This document shows positions 17,306 to 27,637 of a stretch of DNA of 64,000 nt, one piece after another. Source of the stretch: Candidatus Thiodiazotropha endoloripes (GTDB lineage Bacteria; Pseudomonadota; Gammaproteobacteria; Chromatiales; Chromatiaceae); the NCBI RefSeq assembly GCF_001708965.1, contig NZ_LVJW01000003.1, forward strand, positions 372,001 to 436,000, read 5' to 3'. Within the stretch, counting starts at the first letter, position 1. Every line of letters starts with the position of its first letter. The notes under the pieces were generated by a model. The model made no database searches and had not been told where the DNA came from. It saw only the letters and a program-made list of their open reading frames with translations. The translations under genes were made by a program, and so were the position numbers.

Positions 17306-18448
17306 ATGCGTTTAAACCCAACTTCTCTGTCTCTTATCCTGTTGTTTCTGTTTATCTCCGGCTGTGGTTCCGATGGGGGGTATTTCTCCGATTCTGAACG
17401 TGAATACCGCAGCCAGAAAGAGACTGTGGACGATCTGGAGATCCCGCCGGATCTTTCAAGCAATGCGATTCAGGATGCGATGACCATTCCTGGCGCGGGC
17501 AGTGCATCCTACGAGGATTACGCCAACCAGAGGGAAAAACGCAGCTTCGGCACCATCGTGGCCGAAGAGGTGCTGCCGTCATTTGAAGACATCCAGGTTG
17601 AGCGGGATGGTGACAAACGCTGGCTGGTGATAGCGGCAACACCCACAAAGGTATGGCCAAAAGTGATCGAGTTCTGGCGTAAAAACGGCTTGCTGCTGGT
17701 GGAACAGAATCCGGCAGTGGGCGTGATGAGGACCGACTGGCTGGAGAGTCGGGCTGATATCAAACAGGGATACATCACTGAATTCTTCCGTCAGGCGCTG
17801 GATAGTGTCTATACCTCAGGGACGAGAGACCAGTTTCGTGTGCGTCTTGACCACGGTCTGGAGCCGGGCACCACGGAGCTCTATCTGACCCATCGTGGCA
17901 TGGAGGAGAAACTGAAAGAGGATATCAGTGGTGATGCTGATACCACATACTGGGCTCCCAGGCCGAACGATCCGGATATCGAGGCCTCGATGCTGCGCAG
18001 TCTGATGGTCCATCTGGGCGTCGCCAACGAAAAAGCGCAACAGGCCATTTCCGCGCCGGATGCCAGACAGGATCGGGCCCGCCTGGTAGAGGGTGGCGAT
18101 CAGCCAGAGTTATGGATTGATGAGGCCTTTGCACGGGCCTGGCGTTTGACAGGCGTTGCACTGGATCGGGTAGGCTTTGCCGTGGAAGACCGGGACCGCT
18201 CCAGTGGTACCTATTTCGTTCGCTACAGCAACTTGTTCAATGAAGAGAAGGAAGAGAAGGGCTTCTTCTCCATGTTGGCTTTCTGGGATGACGAAGAGAG
18301 CAAGATCGATACCGAGGTTCAATACCAGGTGAAACTGCTTGCGGAAGGGGAGACTACCCGTGTGGTGGTGAGAAACGAACAGGGTGAAGCAGCCGATCAG
18401 GTGGCTGTTGAAACCATTTTAGGCCTGATTCACGAACAGATACGCTGA
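17306..18448 (+). CDS. bamC: Outer membrane assembly lipoprotein BamC
   Basis: 380 residues. Lipoprotein signal with lipobox FISGC, acylated Cys20, followed by the unstructured N-terminal region with the conserved LEIPPDLSS motif (about 48-56) that in E. coli BamC contacts BamD. Two helix-grip domains follow (about 100-215 and 250-375; VIEFWRKNGLLLVEQNPAVG and RAWRLTGVALDRVGFAVED). It is part of the BAM machine that inserts beta-barrel proteins. The position right after dapA is the conserved arrangement and supports the call. Confidence 0.95.
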   Translation: MRLNPTSLSLILLFLFISGCGSDGGYFSDSEREYRSQKETVDDLEIPPDLSSNAIQDAMTIPGAGSASYEDYANQREKRSFGTIVAEEVLPSFEDIQVERDGDKRWLVIAATPTKVWPKVIEFWRKNGLLLVEQNPAVGVMRTDWLESRADIKQGYITEFFRQALDSVYTSGTRDQFRVRLDHGLEPGTTELYLTHRGMEEKLKEDISGDADTTYWAPRPNDPDIEASMLRSLMVHLGVANEKAQQAISAPDARQDRARLVEGGDQPELWIDEAFARAWRLTGVALDRVGFAVEDRDRSSGTYFVRYSNLFNEEKEEKGFFSMLAFWDDEESKIDTEVQYQVKLLAEGETTRVVVRNEQGEAADQVAVETILGLIHEQIR

Positions 18449-18453
18449 ACCCT

Positions 18454-19221
18454 ATGCCATTGCGATTCGCTTACCTTGGCAGTGGCAGCCGTGGTAATGC
18501 ACTACTTATTGAATCAGCCAATGCAAGAATACTTCTCGATTGCGGTTTTGCGGCTCGGGAGATTGAGCATCGGTTGAAACAACTGGATGTGGATCCGGCC
18601 AGCCTGACCGGGATCCTGATTACCCATGAACATGCGGACCATATTCGAGGTGTGGGGGCGATGGCGCGGCGCTACGCGCTGCCGGTATGGATGACTCCGG
18701 GCACCTATCACAGCGCCAGCTACGGAGAGCTGCCTCGACTCGATTTGATCGACTGCCACACCGGCCCCTGGATGATCGAGGATATTGCCATCCATCCCTA
18801 CCCGGTGCCCCATGATTCAAGAGAACCCTGTCAGTTTGTCCTGACGACCGGCAAACATAGCCTCGGGGTACTCACCGATGTGGGCCATATTACCCCCCAT
18901 ATCATTGAACGGCTGCAAGGGTGCGACAGTCTGGTGCTGGAGTTCAATCATGACCTTCAGATGCTGGCGGAAGGCCCCTATCCACCGTCGTTACAGGCCA
19001 GGGTAGGCGGCAGTCATGGCCATTTGAGCAATCAGCAGGCACTGCAGTTGCTGAAGCGGGTGCCGGTGGAGCGTTACAGCCATCTGGTGGCCTCCCATAT
19101 CAGCGAGAAGAACAACGACCCTGAGCTGGTCAAATCGATGGTCTCCCTTCATCTGCCCGAGTTGGAAGCCCGGTTCAGTCTGGCTGAGCAGCATTGTGTC
19201 AGTGACTGGTTAAGCGTCTAG
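18454..19221 (+). CDS. MBL-fold metallo-hydrolase (YycJ/WalJ-like)
   Basis: 255 residues. The metallo-beta-lactamase fold is shown by LGSGSRGNALLIES at the start and the metal motif THEHADH (His58, His60, Asp62, His63), plus further metal ligands in PVPHDS and LTDVGH and the C-terminal SHGHLSN. Members related to Bacillus YycJ/WalJ are cytoplasmic and have been connected to DNA repair (5' exonuclease activity). It starts 5 bp after bamC and is presumably in that operon; in many relatives purC or the same hydrolase follows bamC. Confidence 0.88.
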   Translation: MPLRFAYLGSGSRGNALLIESANARILLDCGFAAREIEHRLKQLDVDPASLTGILITHEHADHIRGVGAMARRYALPVWMTPGTYHSASYGELPRLDLIDCHTGPWMIEDIAIHPYPVPHDSREPCQFVLTTGKHSLGVLTDVGHITPHIIERLQGCDSLVLEFNHDLQMLAEGPYPPSLQARVGGSHGHLSNQQALQLLKRVPVERYSHLVASHISEKNNDPELVKSMVSLHLPELEARFSLAEQHCVSDWLSV

Positions 19222-19355
19222 CGAGCCTGTGTGCGGTAACTTCCCCGGGTTGACTGGATTTGTCTGTTCAGGTCCATGGCCAGCCCGCATCAGATGAGAC
19301 TATCCACATAGATTAGAGCATATTGAATTACTTCATTAGCTTTGAATTTCAGTAG

Positions 19356-20726
<1,371 letters not shown>

Positions 20727-20804
20727 CATTTCGCCAATTGATCCAGCGGCAATGAGCGCCGTTGGTTTGCAGTTAACAGGTCTTACAGGTCTACAGGCCC
20801 AACC

Positions 20805-22016
20805 ATGGCAATCAAAAGACATCAAACCCGAAGTGTAGAGGTAGGTGGTGTGGTGATCGGCAGCAGCGCCCCGGTGGTGGTGCAGTCGATGACCAACACG
20901 GACACGGCGGATGTGGAATCCACCAGTGAGCAAGTGGCGGCGCTGGCCCGTGCCGGTTCAGAGCTGGTCAGGATCACTGTCAACAATGAGGTGGCGGCAA
21001 AGGCGGTATCCCGAATCCGCGAGCGGCTGGATCAGCAGGGGCTGGATGTGCCGCTGGTGGGGGATTTTCACTTCAATGGGCATCGTCTGCTCAGCGACCA
21101 TCCCGATTGCGCCCAGGCCTTGGCCAAATATCGAATCAATCCGGGTAACGTAGGCAGTGGAGAGAAGCGTGATTCCCAGTATGCACGCATGATTGAGCTC
21201 GCCTGTGAGTATCAGAAGCCGGTTAGAATCGGCGTCAACTGGGGCAGCCTGGATAAGGGGCTGGTAGCCCGCATGATGGATCAGAACGCCCATGCGGAGA
21301 ATCCGCTGGATGCGGATCAGATGACCCGGGAGATCATGGTTACCTCGGCCCTGGAGAGTGCCCAGCGGGCGATCGAACTGGGACTCTCTGCGTCACAGAT
21401 TGTGCTCTCCTGCAAAATGAGCGGGGTTCAGGATCTGATCGCGGTCTATCGGGAACTGGCCAACCGTTGTGACTATGCGCTGCATCTCGGACTGACCGAG
21501 GCGGGCATGGGCTCTAAGGGTATCGTCGCCTCCAGTGCCGCCCTGGCGGTACTGCTGCAGGAGGGGATCGGTGACACCATTCGCATCTCTCTGACGCCGG
21601 AGCCCGGTGGGGCCAGGACCCAGGAAGTGATCGTCGCACAGGAGTTGCTGCAATCGATGGGTATTCGCGCCTTCACCCCGATGGTGGTTGCCTGTCCCGG
21701 CTGCGGTCGAACCACCAGTACCTTTTTTCAGCAGTTGGCACAACAGGTCCAGGCCCACCTGCGTGAACGGATGCCGGGCTGGCAGGAGAGACATCCGGGG
21801 GTCGCTGAGATGTCGGTCGCGGTGATGGGATGTGTTGTCAACGGACCGGGGGAGAGCAAGCAGGCCAATATCGGCATCAGTCTGCCGGGCACCGGGGAGT
21901 CACCCTCCGCACCGGTGTATGTGGATGGAGAAAAAACGGTCACCCTGAAAGGGGAACAGATCGCCGAACAGTTCATCCAACTGGTGGATGAATATGTAGA
22001 GAATCATTATCGTTAA
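20805..22016 (+). CDS. ispG: 4-hydroxy-3-methylbut-2-en-1-yl diphosphate synthase IspG
   Basis: 403 residues; [4Fe-4S] enzyme of the MEP isoprenoid pathway that converts MEcPP to HMBPP using flavodoxin/ferredoxin electrons. N-terminal TIM barrel ([25 protein letters not shown]) and C-terminal iron-sulfur domain with ligands Cys297 and Cys300 in CPGCGRT, Cys343 and Glu350 in [10 protein letters not shown]. The spacing between the two ligand pairs is some eleven residues longer than in E. coli, because of an extra loop ([13 protein letters not shown]). It stands alone rather than next to hisS and bamB as in E. coli. Confidence 0.96.
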   Translation: MAIKRHQTRSVEVGGVVIGSSAPVVVQSMTNTDTADVESTSEQVAALARAGSELVRITVNNEVAAKAVSRIRERLDQQGLDVPLVGDFHFNGHRLLSDHPDCAQALAKYRINPGNVGSGEKRDSQYARMIELACEYQKPVRIGVNWGSLDKGLVARMMDQNAHAENPLDADQMTREIMVTSALESAQRAIELGLSASQIVLSCKMSGVQDLIAVYRELANRCDYALHLGLTEAGMGSKGIVASSAALAVLLQEGIGDTIRISLTPEPGGARTQEVIVAQELLQSMGIRAFTPMVVACPGCGRTTSTFFQQLAQQVQAHLRERMPGWQERHPGVAEMSVAVMGCVVNGPGESKQANIGISLPGTGESPSAPVYVDGEKTVTLKGEQIAEQFIQLVDEYVENHYR

Positions 22017-22130
22017 CGGGCATTGCCAATGCGAGGTGCGTAAGCCCGTACGACGCTATAATCGTCAATTAGTATGAAGCACCACACAAGAGTTGGAATG
22101 AGAATAAAACCACCCATTGAGGAGGAGATG

Positions 22131-22631
22131 ATGAAGAGATCCCTGACAACCCTGGCGCTGCTGACCAGCCTATGCGTAATCCCCGGCGTGCAGGCCGAAG
22201 ATGAAGTTGCGCCAACGGTGACCCTGAAGCGTCTTTCCATGGAGACTGCCAATCAGATCGCCTTGAGCACCATCGAGGCCTGTAGAAAACAGGGTATCCA
22301 GATCGGAGTCACTGTGGTCGATCGGGACGGTACTGTGCAGGTCACCATGCGCGATACCATCGCGGCGCAAATCACCGTGCCGATCAGTCGTCAGAAAGCC
22401 TTTACAGCCGTCAATTTCAATGCCGCCACCTCGGCTTTGAAGAGCCGGGCAGACACGCCGATCGGGCGTCTGGACGGGCTGGTGATGTCCGCCGGAGGGT
22501 TGCCGATTCAGGCTGGTGGCCAACTGCTCGGAGGAGTCGGGGTGAGTGGTGCCCCATCCGGTGAGACCGACGAGGCTTGCGCTCAGGCAGGAATCGATCA
22601 GGTGATCGATGACCTGGAGATGGAGATGTAA
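22131..22631 (+). CDS. Exported GlcG/HbpS-like (DUF336) protein
   Basis: 166 residues. A signal peptide (MKRSLTTLALLTSLCVIPGVQA, cleavage after VQA) leads to a GlcG/HbpS domain (about 30-160: ANQIALSTIEACRKQGIQIG, VTVVDRDGTVQVTMRD, KAFTAVNFNAATSALK, GGLPIQAGGQLLGGVGVSG). The family includes heme- and cob(I)alamin-interacting and unknown proteins; this copy would act in the periplasm. GAGGAGGAG right before paired ATGs at 22128 and 22131 fixes the start. It ends 24 bp from the converging NifX-like gene, with an inverted repeat between. Confidence 0.85.
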   Translation: MKRSLTTLALLTSLCVIPGVQAEDEVAPTVTLKRLSMETANQIALSTIEACRKQGIQIGVTVVDRDGTVQVTMRDTIAAQITVPISRQKAFTAVNFNAATSALKSRADTPIGRLDGLVMSAGGLPIQAGGQLLGGVGVSGAPSGETDEACAQAGIDQVIDDLEMEM

Positions 22632-22655
22632 AACGTCGTTAGGGCCTAATAGACC

Positions 22656-23036
22656 CTAACCAAATTTCGGCATGATCGGAGCACTCTTCTGGTGGTGGGC
22701 ATCGGCTTCCACCGCCGGTAGAGGCTCGCCCTCCAGAAAGGCGTCGGCGGCACGATAGGGATCTGTCTCGCTGGTACAGATTACCTCCACCCGCTCCTGT
22801 TGCAGACGTCTGATAAATCCCTGTCCCGCGCTGGCAGTCAACAGGACATCGGAGTCAAAAAGCGGGTGTTGCAAGCCCTTGAATTCATGCATGGACATCT
22901 CTTTCGGCAGGTCCAGCCTGTCGAGTTCAACCAGTTCTCCCTGTTCGTTTCTGCCCAGTATCAGAAAACGGCGGCACTTTCCCGCATGGGGTGTGATGGT
23001 AAGGAAGTTCTGACTGGTTACGGCAATTTTCATCAT
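22656..23036 (-). CDS. NifX/NifB-C-type (dinitrogenase Fe-Mo cofactor family) protein
   Basis: 126 residues with the NifX-like fold pattern: N-terminal KIAVTSQNFLTITPHAGKC, then RRFLILGRNEQGEL, and the characteristic LLTASAGQGFIRRLQQERVE. The family includes NifX, NafY and the C-terminal domain of NifB, which hold iron-molybdenum cofactor precursors, but stand-alone members occur in organisms without nitrogenase. No other nif gene is in the window. It precedes no obvious operon partner except a conserved hypothetical 30 bp upstream on the same strand and a Crp/Fnr gene further up, which suggests a common transcript. Confidence 0.82.
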   Translation of the reverse strand: MMKIAVTSQNFLTITPHAGKCRRFLILGRNEQGELVELDRLDLPKEMSMHEFKGLQHPLFDSDVLLTASAGQGFIRRLQQERVEVICTSETDPYRAADAFLEGEPLPAVEADAHHQKSAPIMPKFG

Positions 23037-23066
23037 CTTTATCGGGTTGGTTTTCAGTTGCGCAAT

Positions 23067-23501
23067 CTATTCCGCTGAGGCGCTCTTGAAGTGGGGGGTG
23101 GTGGAATCATTGTCAATCAGCAGCGATTTGGCCCACTTCTCCATCAGGGCATTGGCTACCGGCATAGGTGCCTCAAGAAATGAGACGATGATCTGATCAT
23201 TCATCTGACAGATGCCGATCGAACGGGGTCTGCAGGCAAGTTGCTCCGGAGTCTGCAGGGTGAAGCCGAAACAGAACACCAGATTGTAGGCCGCCACGAT
23301 ACCCTCTGCCAGCTGCCCTTCCGGGAGCTCTGATGTGTGCTTCCTGTGATCGAAGGTAGCAATGAACTCAGCGGCCTGATGGGCCGAAATTTCTGATTCA
23401 AAGTAGTCGACAATCTCTTCAATTGTATCAAATCGACACTCATCAGGATCGATCTGGAGGGAAAATACCGGAACCTCGATTTCCTTGACGACCTGGTGCA
23501 A
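23067..23501 (-). CDS. Conserved hypothetical protein (144 residues) next to NifX-like gene
   Basis: Not assigned with confidence. The protein is soluble and acidic with the recognisable stretches DYFESEISAHQAAEFIATF, LAEGIVAAYNLVFCFGF and RPRSIGICQMNDQIIVSFL. Similar sequences, as I recall, occur in sulfur-oxidising proteobacteria, without a known role. The TTG at 23501 is the likely start, with GGAG 7 nt upstream. It lies between a NifX-like gene and a Crp/Fnr regulator, all on the minus strand, suggesting redox-regulated expression. Confidence 0.7.
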   Translation of the reverse strand: MHQVVKEIEVPVFSLQIDPDECRFDTIEEIVDYFESEISAHQAAEFIATFDHRKHTSELPEGQLAEGIVAAYNLVFCFGFTLQTPEQLACRPRSIGICQMNDQIIVSFLEAPMPVANALMEKWAKSLLIDNDSTTPHFKSASAE

Positions 23502-23594
23502 GTGGCATCTCCATGAACCATCGGGATTTGATGGCAGAACAGTTTATTGTCCTGGAAATGTACTGACAGGACCGGTCTAAAGCATTGAAAATGA

Positions 23595-24302
23595 TCAATC
23601 CTCAGCGATTCGATGGAGATTTGGGGTATCCAGCAGGAATTGATTCGGTGCCGTTTCGATCAGCAGGCTCTGACGCTTGAATTCCGCAATGGTGCGACTG
23701 GCCGTCTCGGTGGTGATTCCCAGCATGGCTCCCATGTCCTCTCTGGCGAACAGACTGCACTGGCTCTCATGGGTGTCTTTCACCAGCCTCAACAGGAGTC
23801 GTGCGACCCGCTGTTTCGCCGATCCGGTGGAGAGCTCGGTCAGCCAGGCATCCGCCTCCTTGAGTGCCCGTTGCCAACGGTTGAGCAGCTCCAAGTGGAG
23901 TGCCGGGTTTTCTTTACTGAGGTTGTCCACCACCCGTACCGGCAGGGCGCAGACTTCAGTCTCCTGCAGGACAACCGCATCGTGTTGATAGGGTTCACCC
24001 AGGATGCACTCCAGGCCGGTAATATCGGTGCTGCGGATCAGGCGGACGATCCGTTGACTGCCGTCCGGCAGGTACTGAACAAGCTTGAGTATGCCGGTGC
24101 GAACGGTATACATGCGATCGCCTTTGTCGCCGGAATGATAGAGTGTGGATCCAACCGGAAGGGTATATTGATCAATCGGGTCGTGCAGTTTTTCGAAATC
24201 CTCCTCTTTGAGGTCGGCAAACAGAACCGACTCACGCAGAGAGCATTTCAGGCAATCCGCAACCCCATCCCTGGCTTCCTTGAAGGAAACGATCTTAACC
24301 AT
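23595..24302 (-). CDS. Crp/Fnr-family regulator with cysteines for an Fe-S cluster
   Basis: 235 residues. The N-terminal DCLKCSLRES carries Cys17 and Cys20, and further cysteines lie at 99 (GLECILGE) and 118 (EVCALP). The layout resembles FNR, in which four cysteines bind an oxygen-labile [4Fe-4S] cluster, although the third N-terminal cysteine is missing here. Beta-roll sensor region (about 45-130) is followed by a winged helix with LGITTETASRTIAEFKRQS, which fits the E--SR FNR-type DNA contact pattern. Downstream on the same strand are the hypothetical and NifX-like genes. Whether it senses oxygen is inference. Confidence 0.88.
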   Translation of the reverse strand: MVKIVSFKEARDGVADCLKCSLRESVLFADLKEEDFEKLHDPIDQYTLPVGSTLYHSGDKGDRMYTVRTGILKLVQYLPDGSQRIVRLIRSTDITGLECILGEPYQHDAVVLQETEVCALPVRVVDNLSKENPALHLELLNRWQRALKEADAWLTELSTGSAKQRVARLLLRLVKDTHESQCSLFAREDMGAMLGITTETASRTIAEFKRQSLLIETAPNQFLLDTPNLHRIAED

Positions 24303-24733
24303 AATTTCTTTACCACATAAAATTAACGGCCATTAGGCAACTGTAAATATGATCAACTCTATGCGTATCATAATACGTAGTTGTCAGCTATCAGGTACCC
24401 ATTATTCGCCAGATGCTACCAGTAGGACTGGTAACCAGTTTATTGTCAGTACCTAATACAGTCTTCAAGCATAAGGTTTTAGTTCCCCCGGCTGGTCAAG
24501 CTTGCAAGCTATGAGCCATTCCGAATTGGGAATTTAATTCCCGGCCCTGTAAACTTGTTTATTTTAGAGCAACATAAAACACAGCTACACAGTCAACCAT
24601 ACCAGAACCGGCTTTCAATGGCAGTGAATTTTTATCTGACTGTGGAACCGGTTTGGGCTGAGGTGTATGGTTAAAGCTGTATAGCTGCAATTTTCCATAG
24701 CAAAAGCCGGAGTGAATTCAGGGATAAAAAAAC
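24303..24733. other. Long intergenic region, no gene seen
   Basis: About 430 bases between the divergent Crp/Fnr regulator and the orphan response regulator. It holds several AT-rich stretches suitable for promoters in both directions and an imperfect palindrome near 24359-24381 (CTATGCGTAT...AATACGTAG). No reading frame with convincing start and length is seen. Confidence 0.5.
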
Positions 24734-24853
24734 ATGCGCTTAACTGGGAAAGTGAGTTTGAAGCATTGCATCCACAGGGTGGTTCAGGCATCCGTACTGG
24801 CCGTCACGGAATCCACTGTTGTTTTGGATGACCCATGGAGGCTGTGGTCATGA
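24734..24853 (+). CDS. Tentative 39-residue small ORF upstream of the response regulator
   Basis: An ATG at 24734 with AGGGA about 9 nt upstream opens a 39-codon frame (MRLTGKVSLKHC...) whose TGA overlaps the ATG of the response regulator at 24850 in the form ATGA. Such overlaps allow translational coupling. The peptide has no known similarity and is too short to judge; the downstream gene also has its own good ribosome binding site, so this may be chance. Confidence 0.2.
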   Translation: MRLTGKVSLKHCIHRVVQASVLAVTESTVVLDDPWRLWS

Positions 24854-25845
24854 GTCATCAACAACAGGTTACTGCGACGCAACATATTCTGGTCGTGGAT
24901 GATCAGCAGTCCAATCTGGACAGTCTGCAACTGATCTTAAAGTTCAATTATCAGGTCTCTCTGGCCTCCACGGGTCAGGCCTGTCTGGATCAGCTGGCGG
25001 TTGCAACACCGGACCTTATTCTGCTGGATGTGGATATGCCGATGATGGATGGTCTGACCGTCTGCCGCATCATCAAAGCCAATCCTGCCACATCGGATAT
25101 CCCAGTGATATTCGTCTCTGCCCTATCAAGGTTGAGTGAACGATTAGCCGGCTATCGGGCCGGTGCGGATGACTATGTCGCCAAACCCTACGATGCGGAA
25201 GAGTTAATACTCAAGATCAGGATTGCGTTGAACAATCGACACGATCTGGAAAATGCGAAACAACGTTCTGTTTTGGTTCGGGAAGAGATGGAGGAGTCTC
25301 TGGCGCTTTCCACTGAATTGGCAGAGATAGCCGAGTTTATCGGCCGCACACTGGAGTGTGATGATATACGTTCACTGGGCGAACAGATGCTGGTGACACT
25401 GGAACGTTTTGGTTTGCGGGTGATCGTACGGATGATTCCCAGTGGCCACTATTTTTCCCATGCAGGCGAGGTCGGAGTGCTGGATCAGGAGATGATGGAG
25501 AGTATGTATGAGAAGGGGCGGATCATCGATTTCGGTCATCGTACCCTGATCAATACGGAATCTGTCTCCCTGCTGGTGCGTAATATGCCCATCCATGATG
25601 AAGACCGCTATCATCGCTGGAAAGAGAATATCAATCTGATGGTTGAAGTGGTCAACCAGCGTATCTCCGATGTTCAAAGATTGTTAGATAAACAGGGAGA
25701 GCGTGAACGCCTGCAGCCTTTGATCATCGGCCTTCATCAACTGATTGAAACAGTCCAGGAGAGTGGCTATGAAGTGGTGAAGGAGGAGGCGGCTGTCACG
25801 GTCAGTCGCCTGCTGATGGCCTGGGAATCGAAACAGGCGATTTAA
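24850..25845 (+). CDS. Response regulator with unclassified C-terminal domain
   Basis: 331 residues. Receiver domain (1-125) has the acidic pair VVDDQ, phospho-acceptor Asp60 in LILLDVDMPMMDG, and the conserved KPYDAEEL lysine. About 200 residues follow without DNA-binding, GGDEF or phosphatase motifs; they begin as a coiled coil (EEMEESLALSTELAEIAEFI) and end in helices. Such REC-only or REC-plus-unknown proteins act by protein contact. The ATG at 24850 is preferred because GGAGG lies 8 nt before it; the upstream ATG at 24835 would overlap that site. No histidine kinase is adjacent. Confidence 0.85.
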   Translation: MSHQQQVTATQHILVVDDQQSNLDSLQLILKFNYQVSLASTGQACLDQLAVATPDLILLDVDMPMMDGLTVCRIIKANPATSDIPVIFVSALSRLSERLAGYRAGADDYVAKPYDAEELILKIRIALNNRHDLENAKQRSVLVREEMEESLALSTELAEIAEFIGRTLECDDIRSLGEQMLVTLERFGLRVIVRMIPSGHYFSHAGEVGVLDQEMMESMYEKGRIIDFGHRTLINTESVSLLVRNMPIHDEDRYHRWKENINLMVEVVNQRISDVQRLLDKQGERERLQPLIIGLHQLIETVQESGYEVVKEEAAVTVSRLLMAWESKQAI

Positions 25846-25872
25846 CGGCACTGAGGAGTAGTCCTTATTAAC

Positions 25873-25927
25873 CGCCAATCACCGCAAACAGAAGCCGTTT
25901 TGCTTAAGCACTTTGCGGTGATTGGCG
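25873..25927. repeat. Perfect 16-bp inverted repeat between converging genes
   Basis: CGCCAATCACCGCAAA (25873-25888) is the exact reverse complement of 25912-25927, with a 23-nt spacer. It can form a strong hairpin in either transcript and lies between the converging response regulator and trpB2-type genes. It lacks a T-tract, so a bidirectional attenuating hairpin or a dispersed repeat are both possible. Confidence 0.75.
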
Positions 25928-25985
25928 ATTGCTCTCATAGACCAGCTCGATTTGGACTCAAAACTGTCATTTTGGCTGATAGCTC

Positions 25986-27335
25986 TTATCCGACTTTCGG
26001 CAGGTTGGCGAGGGACTCCTGGATCGCCTCATCCGGATAGTCATAATCCTCCAGCTCACCTTTGAAATATCGATCATATGAGCTCATGTCGAAGTGGCCA
26101 TGACCGGAGAGATTGAACAACAGGGTTTTCGGTTCCCCGGTCTCAGCGCAGCGCTTGGCTTCCCGAATCGTCGCCGCCACCCCGTGACAAGATTCGGGTG
26201 CCGGAATAATGCCCTGGGTTTTGGCAAACAACACACCCGCTTCGAAAGTCTCCAGCTGGGGAATCGCCACCGCACTCAACAGGCCCTCATTGTAGAGCTG
26301 GCTGACCAGTGCCGATTCGCCATGGTATCGCAAGCCTCCGGCGTGGATACCCGGTGGCATGAAGTCGTGACCAAGGGTGTACATCTTGGTTAAAGGGGTG
26401 AGGCCTTCGGTATCACCGAAATCATAGGCATAGATACCCTTTGTCAGCGTCGGGCAGGAGGTTGGTTCCACCGCAACCAGCTCCACCTCTTTGCCGCTCG
26501 CCTTATCGGCAAAAAACGGAAATGCCACACCGGCGAAGTTGGAGCCACCACCACAGGGGGCAAAGATCATGTCAGGGTATTCACCGATCATTTCGAACTG
26601 CTTTTTCGCCTCTTCACCAATGATAGTCTGATGCAGGATGACATGATTGAGTACGGATCCCAGTGCATAGTTGGTATCGGAACGGCCTGCCGCCTCTTCA
26701 ACCGCTTCTGAGATGGCTATCCCCAGGGAGCCGTCAGAGTCCGGGTGCTTTTCCAGAATATGCCTTCCCGACTGGGTCATATCGGTCGGGCTGGGGAAGA
26801 CCTCGGCGCCCCAGGTCTGCATCATGGAGCGACGATAGGGTTTTTGATCGTAGCTGACCTTCACCATATAGACCCTGACATCGAGGCCGAACATCTGCCC
26901 CGCCAGAGCAATCGAACAGCCCCACTGTCCGGCACCGGTTTCGGTGGTCAGACGTTTGATGCCCTGTTGTTTGTTGTAATAGGCTTGAGCGACCGCAGTG
27001 TTCGGTTTGTGCGAGCCGGCTGGGCTGACCGCTTCGTTTTTGAAATAGATCTTCGCCGGAGTGTTCAGCGCCTGTTCCAATCGTTCGGCACGATAGAGCG
27101 GTGATGGCCGCCAAAGCGTGAGTACTTCCCGTACCTCTTCCGGTATTGGTATCCAGCGCTGTGCACTGACTTCCTGTTCGATGATGGCCTCGGGAAATAT
27201 TGCGCTCAGTGCATCCGGCGTCACCGGATTTCCATCAGGAGCAAGGATTGCTGCCGGCGGATTGGGCATGTCGGCCACAACGTTATACCAATGGGTCGGC
27301 ATTTCTGCTTCTTTAAGCAGAATCTTGGTTTTCAT
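25986..27335 (-). CDS. trpB2: TrpB2-type tryptophan synthase beta-like protein
   Basis: 449 residues, PLP fold type II. The PLP-binding lysine is Lys110 in AGSHKPNTA, the glycine-rich phosphate loop is FAPCGGGSNFAG, and the catalytic glutamate-like region is TTETGAGQWGC. The long N-terminal extension (about 70 residues) is typical of TrpB2, which in Archaea and some bacteria converts indole plus serine (or O-phosphoserine-like substrates) to tryptophan independently of TrpA. No other trp gene is nearby, so an indole-salvage role is likely but unproven. Start at 27335 has GAGAGA upstream. Confidence 0.9.
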   Translation of the reverse strand: MKTKILLKEAEMPTHWYNVVADMPNPPAAILAPDGNPVTPDALSAIFPEAIIEQEVSAQRWIPIPEEVREVLTLWRPSPLYRAERLEQALNTPAKIYFKNEAVSPAGSHKPNTAVAQAYYNKQQGIKRLTTETGAGQWGCSIALAGQMFGLDVRVYMVKVSYDQKPYRRSMMQTWGAEVFPSPTDMTQSGRHILEKHPDSDGSLGIAISEAVEEAAGRSDTNYALGSVLNHVILHQTIIGEEAKKQFEMIGEYPDMIFAPCGGGSNFAGVAFPFFADKASGKEVELVAVEPTSCPTLTKGIYAYDFGDTEGLTPLTKMYTLGHDFMPPGIHAGGLRYHGESALVSQLYNEGLLSAVAIPQLETFEAGVLFAKTQGIIPAPESCHGVAATIREAKRCAETGEPKTLLFNLSGHGHFDMSSYDRYFKGELEDYDYPDEAIQESLANLPKVG

Positions 27336-27596
27336 GGTGTTCTCTCTCCAGATGAATGGCCAACCGGGTAGCCGTCTTAGATAATCTATGCTGACAGATG
27401 AGTCGGCCGCGTCTCAGCAGCATTGCTGCAGCAGATAAATGGCGTGCCAATTCATCAATCAATCGCTAAGCTAAAGCACTTACCTGCTTTCACTTAGGCT
27501 TTCTGTCACCTTTGAGCATGCTTGATGCACAGAGCGTGACCTATTATGGTGCAGAGCAAAACTCGGCTCAATTACTTTTCTTGATATAGATCATTC

Positions 27597-27616
27597 GGGC
27601 CTGTTAACAGGCCCTA
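27597..27616. repeat. 18-bp perfect palindrome upstream of the uup-type gene
   Basis: GGGCCTGTTAACAGGCCC (27597-27614) followed by TAG. It is the cleanest copy of a motif that recurs, in degenerate form, at many gene junctions in this window; here it lies 24 bp before the ABC-F start codon. Confidence 0.6.
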
Positions 27617-27637
27617 GCATTCACAATAGGATATTCG

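Noticed and set aside
22656-23036. Nitrogenase gene cluster
   Set aside because: Only a NifX-like single gene is present; no nifHDK, nifB or nifEN is in the window.
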